From NCBI RefSeq assembly GCF_019703855.1, contig NZ_AP024086.1, positions 620,001-684,000 on the forward strand: a stretch of DNA of 64,000 bases. Reading direction: 5' to 3'. The notes beneath the pieces are model-generated. The model was not told where the DNA came from. It made no database searches and worked only from the letters and a program-made list of their open reading frames with translations. A program made the translations under genes and the position numbers. Below, one piece after another: positions 26,031 through 35,122 of this stretch (its first letter is position 1; every line of letters begins with the position of its first letter). Source of the DNA: Desulfomarina profundi. Lineage in GTDB: Bacteria; Desulfobacterota; Desulfobulbia; Desulfobulbales; Desulfocapsaceae.

Positions 26031-27608
26031 ATGCAACATTGGAAAAAAATGCTTTTGCTGGTACTTGCAGGGATCTTTATTTCGATTCCCGCCTTTGCCA
26101 CAACAAAGGCATCAATGGATGCGAATAATGAAAAGAATAAAGCGTTGAATGTAAAATGTGTTAACTGTCACCTGAAGGAAAACAAGTCCATGGTCAAGCA
26201 GTGGCAACATTCTCCCCATGCCGCGGCGAACGTGGCCTGCTATAACTGTCATGCGGCACAGAAGGATGATATTCTGGCCTATGAGCATGAAGGAGCAATT
26301 ATCAAGACCGTACAGTCTCCAAGGGATTGTGGTCTCTGTCACGCCAGGGAAGCAAAGGAAATGGAAAACTCCCATCATGCTTCCGCCGGGCAGATTATGG
26401 CTTCTCTGGACAACGTGCTGGGAGAGGTTATCTGTTCGCTCGAAGATAAGGCCGACGCGGTTAATGGTTGCTGGCAGTGTCATGGCTCCGTACTCAAGGT
26501 ACAAACTGACAAGGACGGTCAAACGCTGAAGAACGAGTTCCATGCGGTAATGCTTGATCCCATGACTTACCCGAATACCGGTATCGGTCGTATCAATCCC
26601 GATGGCTCCAAGGGTTCCTGTATGGCCTGTCACTCCAAGCATTCCTTCCGTTCCGCCGTTGCCCGCCAGCCTGAAAACTGCGGCAAGTGCCATCTCGGCC
26701 CGGATCATCCTCAGAAGGAAATCTACGAAGAATCCAAACATGGCATCGCCTACTATTCGGCAGACCGTGGTCGTGGTATGAATGGTATGAACATCCAGAA
26801 GGCTGGTACCTGGGTACTTGGCAAGGATTATTATACTGCTCCTACCTGCTCCACATGTCATATGGGATCTTATGAGAAGTCCAACGGTGCTGTTGTCCAG
26901 AATACCCATAATGTCGGTGACAGAATTTCCTGGACCCTGCGTCCCAAGGTTTCCGTCAAGCTGAACAGGGTTATTTTTGATGATGGTACTGTGGCTGATA
27001 TCCCTGGTGAAATTGCGCCTCAGGCCGGTACGGAAAAACAGTACAAGACCTTTGTTATCAAGGATGGCAAGTGGAAGAAAGTCACCGCCACCAAGGAAAT
27101 TGCTGAAGTTGTTTCCTGGGAAGAGCGTCGTGCAAACATGAAAGGTGTCTGTAAAAACTGTCATGGTATGCAGCAGATTGACAATTTTTACAAGCAGTTT
27201 GATGCGCTTGTTGTCACCTACAATGAGAAGTTTGCCAAGCCTGCCAAGAAGCTGTATGGTATGGCGAAGAAAGATGGTCTGATCAAGGGTTCAACTTTCC
27301 ATACCGATCTTGGATGGATCTGGTGGGAAATCTGGCATCATGAAGGTCGTCGTGCTCGTCACGGTGCTGCCATGCAGGGCCCGGATTATACCCATTGGCA
27401 TGGTCTCTATGACGTGGCAGAGAAGTTCTACTTCAAGTTTATTCCGGAACTTGTCCATCTGGCAGCCAAACATGACATGACCGAGAAGTACAAGAAGGAA
27501 ATTGATGCGATCCTCGCGCGTCCCGAACATAGATGGTATAAGGAAGGTTTTAACGCTGATGTTATGAAAGCGATTGAGGCCGAGCAGAAGGAACGCTACA
27601 AGCAGTAA
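26031..27608 (+). CDS. Octahaem cytochrome c, hydroxylamine oxidoreductase (Hao) family
   Basis: 525 residues from the ATG at 26031 (AGGA upstream). The signal peptide ends near PAFA (residue 23). Eight CxxCH sites lie at 43, 70, 100, 147, 197, 217, 273 and 374. The order and the C-terminal HHEGRRARHGAAM and PDYTHWHGLY (452-460) are those of the Hao family; the fourth haem would be the catalytic one. Reductive Hao proteins lack the tyrosine crosslink found in ammonia oxidisers. Whether it is present here needs an alignment. With nap upstream and no nrfA in view, reduction of nitrite or hydroxylamine to ammonium is the likely role. Confidence 0.92.
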   Translation: MQHWKKMLLLVLAGIFISIPAFATTKASMDANNEKNKALNVKCVNCHLKENKSMVKQWQHSPHAAANVACYNCHAAQKDDILAYEHEGAIIKTVQSPRDCGLCHAREAKEMENSHHASAGQIMASLDNVLGEVICSLEDKADAVNGCWQCHGSVLKVQTDKDGQTLKNEFHAVMLDPMTYPNTGIGRINPDGSKGSCMACHSKHSFRSAVARQPENCGKCHLGPDHPQKEIYEESKHGIAYYSADRGRGMNGMNIQKAGTWVLGKDYYTAPTCSTCHMGSYEKSNGAVVQNTHNVGDRISWTLRPKVSVKLNRVIFDDGTVADIPGEIAPQAGTEKQYKTFVIKDGKWKKVTATKEIAEVVSWEERRANMKGVCKNCHGMQQIDNFYKQFDALVVTYNEKFAKPAKKLYGMAKKDGLIKGSTFHTDLGWIWWEIWHHEGRRARHGAAMQGPDYTHWHGLYDVAEKFYFKFIPELVHLAAKHDMTEKYKKEIDAILARPEHRWYKEGFNADVMKAIEAEQKERYKQ

Positions 27609-27668
27609 ATTGTTAACCTGGAAAGCACTGTTTGCCTGTGCTTTCTCTGGAGATGTTTAATTTCAATT

Positions 27669-27703
27669 CCGCTCCGACCATTATGGCCGGGGCGGTTTTT
27701 TTT
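27669..27703 (+). terminator. Rho-independent terminator after hao
   Basis: CCGCTCCG (27669-27676) pairs with CGGGGCGG (27688-27695) with one G-U pair, and the loop contains a further CCAT/ATGG pairing. Eight T residues follow. It ends the Hao operon. Confidence 0.88.
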
Positions 27704-27713
27704 GGGAGGTTTC

Positions 27714-28319
27714 ATGGGATTGAAGAAGAAAAAATACAGAATCATGCTTCCATTGGTTTTGATGGTATTTATTCTGTTTGCATGCGGCCAGGCAATGTCG
27801 GAAGCAGTTGACAGTGCAACTCTTGAAAAGCAGGTTGCTGATTTGCAGCTTGGTGTAAACGGCTATTTTGTGGCCCATAAACTGAATGAGGAACAAAAGA
27901 TTCTGGCTGGCAAAAATATGGCAAAAAAATCCTATCCGGGAACATTTACTTTTACAGACGGTGATATCCATATCCTAGTGGACGGGAAAAGAGACATTAT
28001 TCTGGCCATATATCAGAAAAAAGAAAAGGTGACTGGTAAAGAGTTAAAAAACATGGTTGCGGACCTCATGATGTCCTTTGGTGACCCCACCAGTGAGGCC
28101 CATGATCAGATCATTTACTGGGCCTATAGTAAAAAAGGCAGGATTTCTGAAGATGATTATGTGGATTCAAAACAGGAGGGAACTGTACAGGTTATTGCAA
28201 CCGTCAAATTTAAATCCAAACTGACATTTACTGCTGCAACAGGTGAAAATGCACAGGAAAATGATATTCACTGGATTATTTCCTCTCCCCGTCTTCTGGA
28301 AAAATTTTATAATCGGTAG
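27714..28319 (+). CDS. Predicted lipoprotein, unknown function
   Basis: 201 residues from the ATG at 27714, chosen over a TTG four codons upstream because GGGAGG sits seven bases before it. The N-terminus has a positive stretch, a hydrophobic core and a probable lipobox LFAC. The body has no haem or metal motif; strands and a helix with LKNMVADLMMSFGDP are predicted. It follows the hao terminator, so it has its own or read-through expression. The family is not recognised. Confidence 0.7.
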   Translation: MGLKKKKYRIMLPLVLMVFILFACGQAMSEAVDSATLEKQVADLQLGVNGYFVAHKLNEEQKILAGKNMAKKSYPGTFTFTDGDIHILVDGKRDIILAIYQKKEKVTGKELKNMVADLMMSFGDPTSEAHDQIIYWAYSKKGRISEDDYVDSKQEGTVQVIATVKFKSKLTFTAATGENAQENDIHWIISSPRLLEKFYNR

Positions 28320-28442
28320 TTTTTTAATCTGACGCTGAGCTGCGGGACAGGAGCCAGGGTGAAAGGGGTGACAATTTATCAAGGATGCCTATAGTGCCTG
28401 GGGCATGTTCATTTTTTACCATCTGAATGCTTTGAGTTCCCC

Positions 28443-29624
28443 ATGAAAAACAATACCCTTGTAACCCTTCTTCTTTCCGTTTTTATTGCCCTGCTCGGAA
28501 TGGGCATAATTGTGCCGGTCATGCCTGTATTTGCCTCCGAGCTAGGTGCCGGTGGTCTTGGTCTCGGTATGATTATCGGTGTCTTTTCCATCAGCAGGGG
28601 GCTGCTGCAACCTGTGGTCGGCAGCCTGTCGGACAGGTGGGGGCGCAAACATTTCCTTGTTGCAGGGCTTCTTGTTTACGGGCTTGTGGGCCTTCTGATT
28701 CCCCAGGCGACCAATATCTTTCATCTCATTGTTATCCGGGCCTTTCATGGCGTGGGATCCGCCATGATAGTGCCCATCGGTATGGCGTATATGAGCATGC
28801 TTTCTCCCGCGGGGCAGGAAGGACGCTATATGAGTTATCTCAATATAGCCATTTTCTGCGGGATTGGCTGCGGCCCGATCATCGGTGGCCTCTTTTCCGA
28901 TCTGTTCGGATTTTTTTCCGTTTTCTACCTGATGGCGGGGATGAGTTTTTTTGCCTTCTTTCTCGTGATTGTCAATATGCCCCGTTACAGCCCAGGGGAA
29001 GGAAAGAAACCTGTCCCCCTGTTGAAAAGTGTTGCTGTTATGATTCGCTCAAGGCGTACCCTCGGGATTTTGCTGGCCAGGTATGCCACCATGATCGTCA
29101 TGGTGCCGACCATGGCCTTTCTTCCCCTTCTTATGTCTGAATGGCCAACACATACAGGGCTGCAGGTTGGTTTCGTCATTGCCTCCCGTACCCTGGTCAA
29201 TGCCATGCTGCAGCTTCCTTTTGGTCGGCTTGCTGACAAATACAGTAAAATCGTCCTTCTTCTGATCGGAGTATTCTGCATGATCCTGGCGATTTTGATC
29301 GTGCCGTCTATTAAAAAATTTCCCCTGATGGTGGGCTTATATATGCTGCTTGGTTGCGGGGAAGCCATTATCTGGCCGGTACTGGGTGCCTATGCCTCGG
29401 AAGAGGGGAAGAGGCTCTACGGCCATGGAACAATGATGGGGGTTTTCAGCTTTGCCATGAGCGGTGGTGTTCTCACAGGTGCGGTACTGGCAGGAACGTC
29501 CATGGATATACTGGGAATTCACTGGGCGTTTTATGTGTGTGCGGTAGCAGTAATGGTCCTGACTCTACTGGCGACCTGGATGATCTCTTCTGGTAATGGA
29601 CAAGAAGCAAAAATGGTTGTTTAG
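28443..29624 (+). CDS. MFS transporter, drug efflux type
   Basis: 393 residues and about twelve membrane helices. The loop 2-3 signature GSLSDRWGRKHFLVAGL matches motif A of the major facilitator superfamily, with a second degenerate copy FGRLADKYSK in the other half. The N-terminus VTLLLSVFIALLGMGIIVPVMP resembles the DHA1 (TetA/Bcr-like) drug:proton antiporters. The substrate is unknown. It appears monocistronic. Confidence 0.85.
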   Translation: MKNNTLVTLLLSVFIALLGMGIIVPVMPVFASELGAGGLGLGMIIGVFSISRGLLQPVVGSLSDRWGRKHFLVAGLLVYGLVGLLIPQATNIFHLIVIRAFHGVGSAMIVPIGMAYMSMLSPAGQEGRYMSYLNIAIFCGIGCGPIIGGLFSDLFGFFSVFYLMAGMSFFAFFLVIVNMPRYSPGEGKKPVPLLKSVAVMIRSRRTLGILLARYATMIVMVPTMAFLPLLMSEWPTHTGLQVGFVIASRTLVNAMLQLPFGRLADKYSKIVLLLIGVFCMILAILIVPSIKKFPLMVGLYMLLGCGEAIIWPVLGAYASEEGKRLYGHGTMMGVFSFAMSGGVLTGAVLAGTSMDILGIHWAFYVCAVAVMVLTLLATWMISSGNGQEAKMVV

Positions 29625-29648
29625 CCCGCATTTCTAATCAGTTCGAGC

Positions 29649-29765
29649 GGAGTCGCCTTCAAAGTTCCCGGAGTCTGAGCTTACCTGGCAGTAAATTATA
29701 GTGACTTGTATTTACTGCTGAAATACTGCAGAAGATGGTGTTTCCCGGACTGATAAGAACATGCG
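29649..29765. repeat. Degenerate repeat remnants between MFS and S1 genes
   Basis: CGGAGTCTGAGCTTACCTG (about 29670) resembles the right half of the 163-base MITE-like element. ACTGCTGAAATACTGCAGAA with CCCGGACTGA after it (about 29720-29750) resembles sequence at 59547-59590. Both matches are partial. The 168-base gap between these convergent genes holds no gene. Confidence 0.4.
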
Positions 29766-29792
29766 GGTTAAACCGCTATCAATAAAGCATTA

Positions 29793-30989
29793 TCAGTTTT
29801 TTTTCTTTTCCGACAGTTTGGCCTGGAGCAGGGCGCCGAAGCCACCCATGTTGCTGCTTTTCTTCTTTCTGTCTTTAGATATATAGGATCGATATTCATC
29901 CTTTTCTTTCTGTTCCTTGCCTTCCGGAGAGACATAATCGGCGGGAACAAGGCTTATTCGCCGTTCATCCAGGTCAATCTTTTCAACTTTTACATCGATA
30001 TTCTGTCCTTCTTCCAGCACTTCTCTCGGGTGGTGAATTCTCCGGCCGTTACCAAGCTTTGAAATATGGACAAGTCCATCAACTCCGGGTGCCAGGGTTA
30101 CAAAGGCACCGAACTGGGCAAGGCGGGCGACTGTCCCCGTGTGGGTCGATCCTTCAGGAAAGTTTTCCACAGCAGAGTCCCATGGGTTGGCGAGGGTTTC
30201 TTTGTAGCTGAGGGATATCCTGTTATTGTCCCAGTCAAGTTTTTTCACTATGACCTTGACCTTCTGACCGACAGTGAAGTAATCGTTAACATTCTCCACC
30301 CGGCTCCAGCCTATTTCGGAAATGGGAATGAGTCCGTCAACTCCACCGATATCCACAAAGGCACCGAAATCCCTGATGGAGCTGATTTCTCCCTCGACAC
30401 TTTGGCCCTCGGCAAGGGTTTCTTTCAGCTTTTCACGCATTTCTTCTCTTTCCGCTTCCTGGATGGCCCGTGCCGACAGAACGATATTGCGTCCCCCCTC
30501 TTCAAAGCGGCTGATCATGAATTTCATATGGGTTTCCAGGTATTCTCCTGCTGCATCATCCACTCGCCTGAGACCCATCTGGGAGTATGGACAGAACCCC
30601 CTGATATTGCCACCCAGGGTAATTTCAAAACCACCCTTTATCTCGGCCTTGACAAAACCTTCAACAGGGATCCCGCCATGGAAGGCTTCTTCAAGATGGG
30701 CTGCTGATGATCCGGATCCCAGGGAAGTGGTGAAGAGCATTTCTGATCCCTTTGACTGGAGAAAATAGACATCAACCGTATCGCCCGCTGATCTGGTAAA
30801 CTGGTTTTCTTCATTTTTGAGTTCAGAGCTGTTCAGAACACCTTCGCTTTTACCACCCACATCGAGAAAGGTTGTCTCTTCACCAAGGGAAACGATAGTA
30901 GCTGTTATTTTCTGACCGGGAGTCAGGTGTCGCAGCTTTTTTGTTTCTTCCACTTTGAACAAATCTTCAAAACTCTCATTATGGGACAT
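29793..30989 (-). CDS. S1 RNA-binding domain protein (ribosomal protein S1-like)
   Basis: 398 residues with four S1 domains: about 23-85, 105-175 (divergent), 190-262 (ISSIRDFGAFVDIGGVDGLIPISE) and 275-347 (ARLAQFGAFVTLAPGVDGLVHISK). The tail is basic (KDRKKKSSNMGGFGALLQAKLSEKKK). This is shorter than RpsA (six domains), so it is more likely an accessory S1 protein acting on mRNA or the ribosome. AGGA sits eight bases before the ATG. It overlaps the radical SAM gene by 11 bases, so translation is probably coupled. Confidence 0.88.
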   Translation of the reverse strand: MSHNESFEDLFKVEETKKLRHLTPGQKITATIVSLGEETTFLDVGGKSEGVLNSSELKNEENQFTRSAGDTVDVYFLQSKGSEMLFTTSLGSGSSAAHLEEAFHGGIPVEGFVKAEIKGGFEITLGGNIRGFCPYSQMGLRRVDDAAGEYLETHMKFMISRFEEGGRNIVLSARAIQEAEREEMREKLKETLAEGQSVEGEISSIRDFGAFVDIGGVDGLIPISEIGWSRVENVNDYFTVGQKVKVIVKKLDWDNNRISLSYKETLANPWDSAVENFPEGSTHTGTVARLAQFGAFVTLAPGVDGLVHISKLGNGRRIHHPREVLEEGQNIDVKVEKIDLDERRISLVPADYVSPEGKEQKEKDEYRSYISKDRKKKSSNMGGFGALLQAKLSEKKKN

Positions 30990-32805
30990 TGCTTTTTCCT
31001 GTGTTGATTTCCTGATGGTGATTTTTTTGAATAAAAGAGCCGGGCTGTCTGACTGCCAGGGACAGTGCAGTATCGTGCTCCAAGAAGACTATTTTTTTCA
31101 GGGTCAGTTCGTTGAGAAAGGTACGCAGTTGTTTTTCGTTAAGCGTTGTAAATTCACGTAAAATTTCTGAAATTGGTTTCGGAGTATGGCAGAAGAGGTA
31201 GATGGCACGGGAAAGTCCTCTCAGCCTGTGCTGCTGTACTCTGCCATCGGGAAACTCCTGGCGGATAATGAGAAATGTTCCACCATCTCTGAATGTCAGT
31301 ACTCCATTTTTTCTGTCTGCTCTCTTAGCATGAAAATGCTGCCAGCGCTCTATTTTTTTTATGACCGGCTGCCATAAGTGATGCTGAAGGCCGCGATCAC
31401 CCCGGTATCCAAGGATGAGATGCTGCAGGGATTGCTGGTGTATTTTCGGAAAGAGTTTTTTTACTTTATGGTGAACCATGGTGGAGCGGATGGCAAAATC
31501 GTGGCAGTTCCGATGCATAGGGGAGGAATGGCCGAGAAAAAAGCGGGCGGGACTGAGCGGGGAAAAGGGAAGAACAAAATCTAGGTTTTCCAGGGTTTCG
31601 TGGATCTCTTCAGGATTTGTTCCCGGAAATTCAACAATGAGATTACCCTCAACCCGGATACCGTTTTCACAGCATAACTTCATTGCAGCGATATTGTCCA
31701 TGACCGTTGTTCCCTTTCGCATCTTTTTGAGGAGTGAGCCGGAAAGGGATTCAATACCGATCTGGACCGTATCCAGCCCCCCCTGTCTGTAGGTCTGCAA
31801 TCGTTCAGGTCGGGAAATGGTTCTGATTTCTGCAAAAAAACTCAGATCGACAGGTTTTTCTGCAAGGCTGTGAAAAAAACTGTCGGCTTCCCTTACAGGG
31901 AGCGCATTGTCAGTGAAAGTGAAATTGAGACATTCATGAATTCGGGAAAGGTGTTCTGTTTCCGCCACCATTTTTACACTGTTTTTCCAGCGGTATTTCT
32001 TCCACTGGAGATTGAGGTTGCAGAACGAGCACTTGTTCCACCAGCAGCCCCTGGAAAATTCGATGGGCACCAGAGGGATAAACGGCTTATCGGGAAAAAG
32101 CGTGGATATTTCCTGAAAATATGGCGAGTAATCAGGCACGGGGAGTGCATTGAGATCCTGGATCTCTTCGCCATCACCGAGATAACTGGAATCCGGTTTT
32201 TCGTTGTTTTGTAGTGTTCTCACGAGAAAGAGCAGGGGATGTTCTCCCTCTCCGTCAATAAGGAAGTCGATCTGTGGAAAATGATCAAGCAACGATTTTC
32301 CAATTTCTCCATTGCAGGAAGAGCCGCCAAAAACTATGGGGATATGGCTGGCGATCTTTTTTATTTGTGAGGCCATATAGAGAGAGGGGAGGAGCTGGCT
32401 GAAACAGACTGAAAAACCTATAAGGTCATAATTGTTCCAGTTGATGGTATCCATCCACTGCCTGCAGCTTTTGCGGATCCGGTCTGCAAGTATATCAAAT
32501 TCCAGGCTGATTTGTTGAGTCTGCAGTTCAGAGGAAAAGAGCGTCCTCGCCCTCTCTTTCTGTGATTCGAAGAGCAGGGAAGAGAAAAGGGCCTCCCCCG
32601 CCCAGCTGCTGCCGGCGATTTCTCTGTATGTCTCTATACCTGTGGCTTTGGCGATATACAGATAGGGATGAAAGGTTTCAACAGTGCAGGTTTCCTGCTC
32701 CCTTTCCAGAAAGGCCTTGAGTGTCGCCAGTTGGATGGAGGGACGGTTGAAAATTGACCAGGGCATGGAGATCAGCGCCAGTCGAAATGGAGGCTTACCT
32801 GCCAT
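30979..32805 (-). CDS. B12-binding radical SAM protein, RiPP-maturase-like
   Basis: 608 residues from the ATG at 32805, two bases after the lolA stop. The N-terminal half (about 1-225) is a cobalamin-binding-like domain (LIGFSVCFSQLLPSLYMA, IVFGGSSCNG, FLIDGEGEHPLLFL). The radical SAM motif is CWWNKCSFC (Cys254, Cys259, Cys262), a Cx4CxxC variant of the usual Cx3CxxC, in the context SRGCWWxxCxFCNLN typical of RiPP C-methyltransferase proteins, which have an even longer first gap. The TIM barrel continues to about 440. A C-terminal winged-helix-like segment (about 520-590) is present. No precursor peptide gene was found nearby. Its substrate is unknown. Confidence 0.82.
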   Translation of the reverse strand: MAGKPPFRLALISMPWSIFNRPSIQLATLKAFLEREQETCTVETFHPYLYIAKATGIETYREIAGSSWAGEALFSSLLFESQKERARTLFSSELQTQQISLEFDILADRIRKSCRQWMDTINWNNYDLIGFSVCFSQLLPSLYMASQIKKIASHIPIVFGGSSCNGEIGKSLLDHFPQIDFLIDGEGEHPLLFLVRTLQNNEKPDSSYLGDGEEIQDLNALPVPDYSPYFQEISTLFPDKPFIPLVPIEFSRGCWWNKCSFCNLNLQWKKYRWKNSVKMVAETEHLSRIHECLNFTFTDNALPVREADSFFHSLAEKPVDLSFFAEIRTISRPERLQTYRQGGLDTVQIGIESLSGSLLKKMRKGTTVMDNIAAMKLCCENGIRVEGNLIVEFPGTNPEEIHETLENLDFVLPFSPLSPARFFLGHSSPMHRNCHDFAIRSTMVHHKVKKLFPKIHQQSLQHLILGYRGDRGLQHHLWQPVIKKIERWQHFHAKRADRKNGVLTFRDGGTFLIIRQEFPDGRVQQHRLRGLSRAIYLFCHTPKPISEILREFTTLNEKQLRTFLNELTLKKIVFLEHDTALSLAVRQPGSFIQKNHHQEINTGKSNVP

Positions 32806-32806
32806 G

Positions 32807-33501
32807 TTACTGTTCAATTATTTCCGTGTTTTCAGGTGGAGTAAAAGAGAATATCTTTCTTATCGCCTTCTCGTCCAGATCTTTCAGCGGATCAATTTTA
32901 ATATCGCTGAAACTGAGAACAGTTTCCGTGCCGAAATGATCAAGAAGGGTAATCCGGCGAATAAGAGAGTCCCCGGTGACCCATAGATGGATATTTTCAA
33001 TCTGGGCGTGGGGGATTTTGGGAACCAGCTTGATAACATTCATCCCCTCGCGGTTACCGCCGATATCAGGATCCGGTGTCAGGACATAAAAATCATCCAT
33101 CAGTTTGGAATGACCAATAAAAAATGAGTAGGTCAAATCATTCTTCAGTTTTTCGGCGGGGGTGACAATCATTTGATGCAGCTTTTCAAAATACATGGAA
33201 AAGAGTTTCCCGTCACTGATGAGTACCTGGCGGTCGGGACTGGTGTAATCCCATCGCATCAGCCCCCTTTTTTTATTTTTTAGAAAAATAGCCCTGCCGG
33301 ATCCTTTTCTGGGGCGTCCCGTGAGCTCCCCCTTGTCTGCTGGTAAAACTGGAACGAGAGACTTCTGATTGTGTCGATTTTGGCCTGGAGTCTTGCTGCT
33401 GTTTTTTCCGGTCCGGAAAGTGATTGTTCCGCGTAGAGCGGATAGGCCATGCTGAGAAGAAGCAGGAAAATGGCAGTGGCAAGGGAAGAAGTTTTACGCA
33501 T
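32807..33501 (-). CDS. lolA: Outer-membrane lipoprotein carrier LolA, frameshifted
   Basis: The signal peptide and first strand (MRKTSSLATAIFLLLLSMAY, then TIRSLSFQFYQQT) are in one frame. The rest (GRPRKGSGRAIFLKN, GLMRWDYTSPDRQVLISDGK, then DDFYVLTPDP) is in another. Adding one base in the C5 run at 33328-33332 (G5 on the coding strand) joins them as QQTRGELTGRPRKG and gives 231 residues, normal for LolA. LolA ferries lipoproteins across the periplasm. It lies between murI (8-base overlap) and the B12 radical SAM gene. A sequence error is more likely than a pseudogene for such an important gene, unless a second copy exists. Confidence 0.82.
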
Positions 33502-34282
33502 GATCTGTCCGGGCAAGTTGAAGATTGATGTTTTTTCGAAACAGGGAGGCAGCTGTCTGAATGCTTGCTTCGGTAAGGTCCGAAACATAGTAACTGCGCT
33601 TTTCATTTGTTTCCATGGCCAGTGCCGACTGTTCTTCAAGGTATTTCCTGAGCTGCATGGCCACTGCAATGGAGGAATCAATGAGTGTGACTTTTTTGCC
33701 GATTCTCGGCTGGATCAGGTGGCGGAGTAGAGGATAGTGGGTGCATCCGAGAACCAGGGTGTCCAACTGTCTGTTTTTCAGGCTGTGGAGATATCTTCGC
33801 AGGATCATTTTTGTTTCTCTCCTGTTTATCCAGCCTTCCTCCACCAGGGGGACGAGAAGAGGGCAGGGTTGCGAGAAAACACGGATGTCGGGATTCAGTT
33901 TTTTTATGGCCCTGTCATATGCTCCACTGCTGATTGTGGCCCTTGTGCCGATGATACCTGTTCGGCCGTTTTTGTTTGCTGCCACGGCCTGTTCCGCTGC
34001 CGGGGTGATGACCTCAAAGACGGGCATGTTAAATGTTTTTCGTATTTCATCTGTAGCCACGCTTGCTGCGGAATTACAGCCCACAACGATGATTTGTGCT
34101 CCTTTTTTCACGAGAAAATCTGTGTTTTCAAGAGCATAACGAACCAGGGTTTCTCTGCTTTTACCACCGTATGGTGTTCTGGCAATATCGCCAAAATAGA
34201 TGAGCGAGTGACGGGGCAGGAGGTGTTCGATGGCATGGGCGACCGTCAGCCCGCCGATGCCTGAATCAAAAATGCCGATCAT
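33494..34282 (-). CDS. murI: Glutamate racemase
   Basis: 262 residues from the ATG at 34282, at IGIFDSGIGGLTV, the canonical MurI start; an upstream GTG extension of 22 residues has no family match. Catalytic cysteines lie in GCNSAAS (about 72) and LGCTHYPLL (about 184). It makes D-glutamate for peptidoglycan in the cytoplasm. It overlaps lolA by eight bases. Confidence 0.93.
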   Translation of the reverse strand: MIGIFDSGIGGLTVAHAIEHLLPRHSLIYFGDIARTPYGGKSRETLVRYALENTDFLVKKGAQIIVVGCNSAASVATDEIRKTFNMPVFEVITPAAEQAVAANKNGRTGIIGTRATISSGAYDRAIKKLNPDIRVFSQPCPLLVPLVEEGWINRRETKMILRRYLHSLKNRQLDTLVLGCTHYPLLRHLIQPRIGKKVTLIDSSIAVAMQLRKYLEEQSALAMETNEKRSYYVSDLTEASIQTAASLFRKNINLQLARTDHA

Positions 34283-34766
34283 GGGGAGTCTGTTGCAAAA
34301 AAATGAATCGCTGTTTGAGCAGTGATCCCGGTAATAAGTGGTTCTCACCGGTCACGGGAGTTAATACTGTTCGACCTGATCTGCACATCTATACCAGAAA
34401 AAGCATAGTGTAACAAGCGGTCGGTTTTTCTGCCTGTGGAGTTTTCTGAAAAGTGTGTTTTTTATGTTAAAAAACAAAAAAGAGAGGTTGAGCAGATATT
34501 GACAGCGGCCTCAAGGAGAATTAAGTTAGTGCCTGTCCATAAATGGCCTTTTTGCCCGATTTCCAGGTCGCTACGAAAAATAAAAATGCTCACATATGTT
34601 TACTATGCTGCGCTTTTTATTTCCTGTGCTCTTCGGAGTCTACGCTTACCTGAACTCGAACAAAAAATCTCATTTCTGGACAGACACAGGTTAGTTTCCA
34701 GTTTAGGAAGAGATAAAAATTAATCAATTTTCAATTTAAGTAATAATACAAAATCAGGTGAATACA
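34283..34766. other. Divergent intergenic region murI / fmdB-like
   Basis: 484 bases with no supported gene. Bases 34527-34688 are a MITE-like element. The remainder is A+T-rich, with AGGTG just before the fmdB-like ATG. Confidence 0.55.
34527..34688. repeat. MITE-like element, copy 2
   Basis: 162 bases bounded by TAGTGCCTGTCCATAAATG (34527) and CATTTCTGGACAGACACA (to 34688), an imperfect terminal inverted repeat of about 18 bases. The interior is shared with the copy at 16591 (GGTCGCTACGAA, AATGCTCACATATGT, CTTACCTGAACTCGAAC). It is non-coding. Confidence 0.75.
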
Positions 34767-35042
34767 ATGCCGGTTTACGAGTATGAATGCAGGGAGTGTG
34801 AGAATGTTTTTGAAGTTCAGCAACGGATATCTGATGATCCGCTTACTCATTGTCCGGAGTGTGACGGACCGGTGAGAAAACTGGTTTCCATGAGCTCTTT
34901 TCAACTGAAAGGTGGTGGATGGTATGCAGATGGCTATTCCAGTGTAAGTGGTTCTGCAAAAAATTCCAAAAAAACCGAGAATCCGGCTCCCGCCTGCCAA
35001 AGTGGTGGAAGCTGTTCCTCATGTCCGGCTGCCGCTGGCTGA
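34767..35042 (+). CDS. FmdB-family zinc-ribbon protein
   Basis: 91 residues from the ATG at 34767 (AGGTG upstream). MPVYEYECRECENVFEVQQ, HCPECDGPVRKLVS and SSFQLKGGGWYADGY give the two CxxC knuckles of the FmdB/CxxC_CxxC_SSSS putative regulator family. The C-terminal tail has a further cysteine group (SGGSCSSCPAAAG). The function of the family is not established; it is often near formamidase or redox genes. It converges on queA across a shared hairpin. Confidence 0.88.
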   Translation: MPVYEYECRECENVFEVQQRISDDPLTHCPECDGPVRKLVSMSSFQLKGGGWYADGYSSVSGSAKNSKKTENPAPACQSGGSCSSCPAAAG

Positions 35043-35070
35043 TTATGCAGGGGAAGAGAGAGATGATCCT

Positions 35071-35107
35071 GAATCCGTAATAAAAAACGTATTTTTGTTA
35101 CGGATTC
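35071..35107. terminator. Bidirectional terminator between fmdB-like gene and queA
   Basis: GAATCCGTAA (35071-35080) and TTACGGATTC (35098-35107) form a ten-pair stem. The loop is A/T-rich. It lies between convergent genes. Confidence 0.6.
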
Positions 35108-35122
35108 GGGATTGGGCCTTTT

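Noticed and set aside
26112-27164. 350-codon minus-strand frame opposite the hao gene
   Set aside because: The plus strand has eight haem motifs and Hao-family ends; the antisense frame is a by-product of its codon use.
26031-27608. NrfA nitrite reductase or octahaem tetrathionate reductase
   Set aside because: NrfA has five haems with CxxCK; here there are eight CxxCH sites and Hao-type C-terminal motifs.
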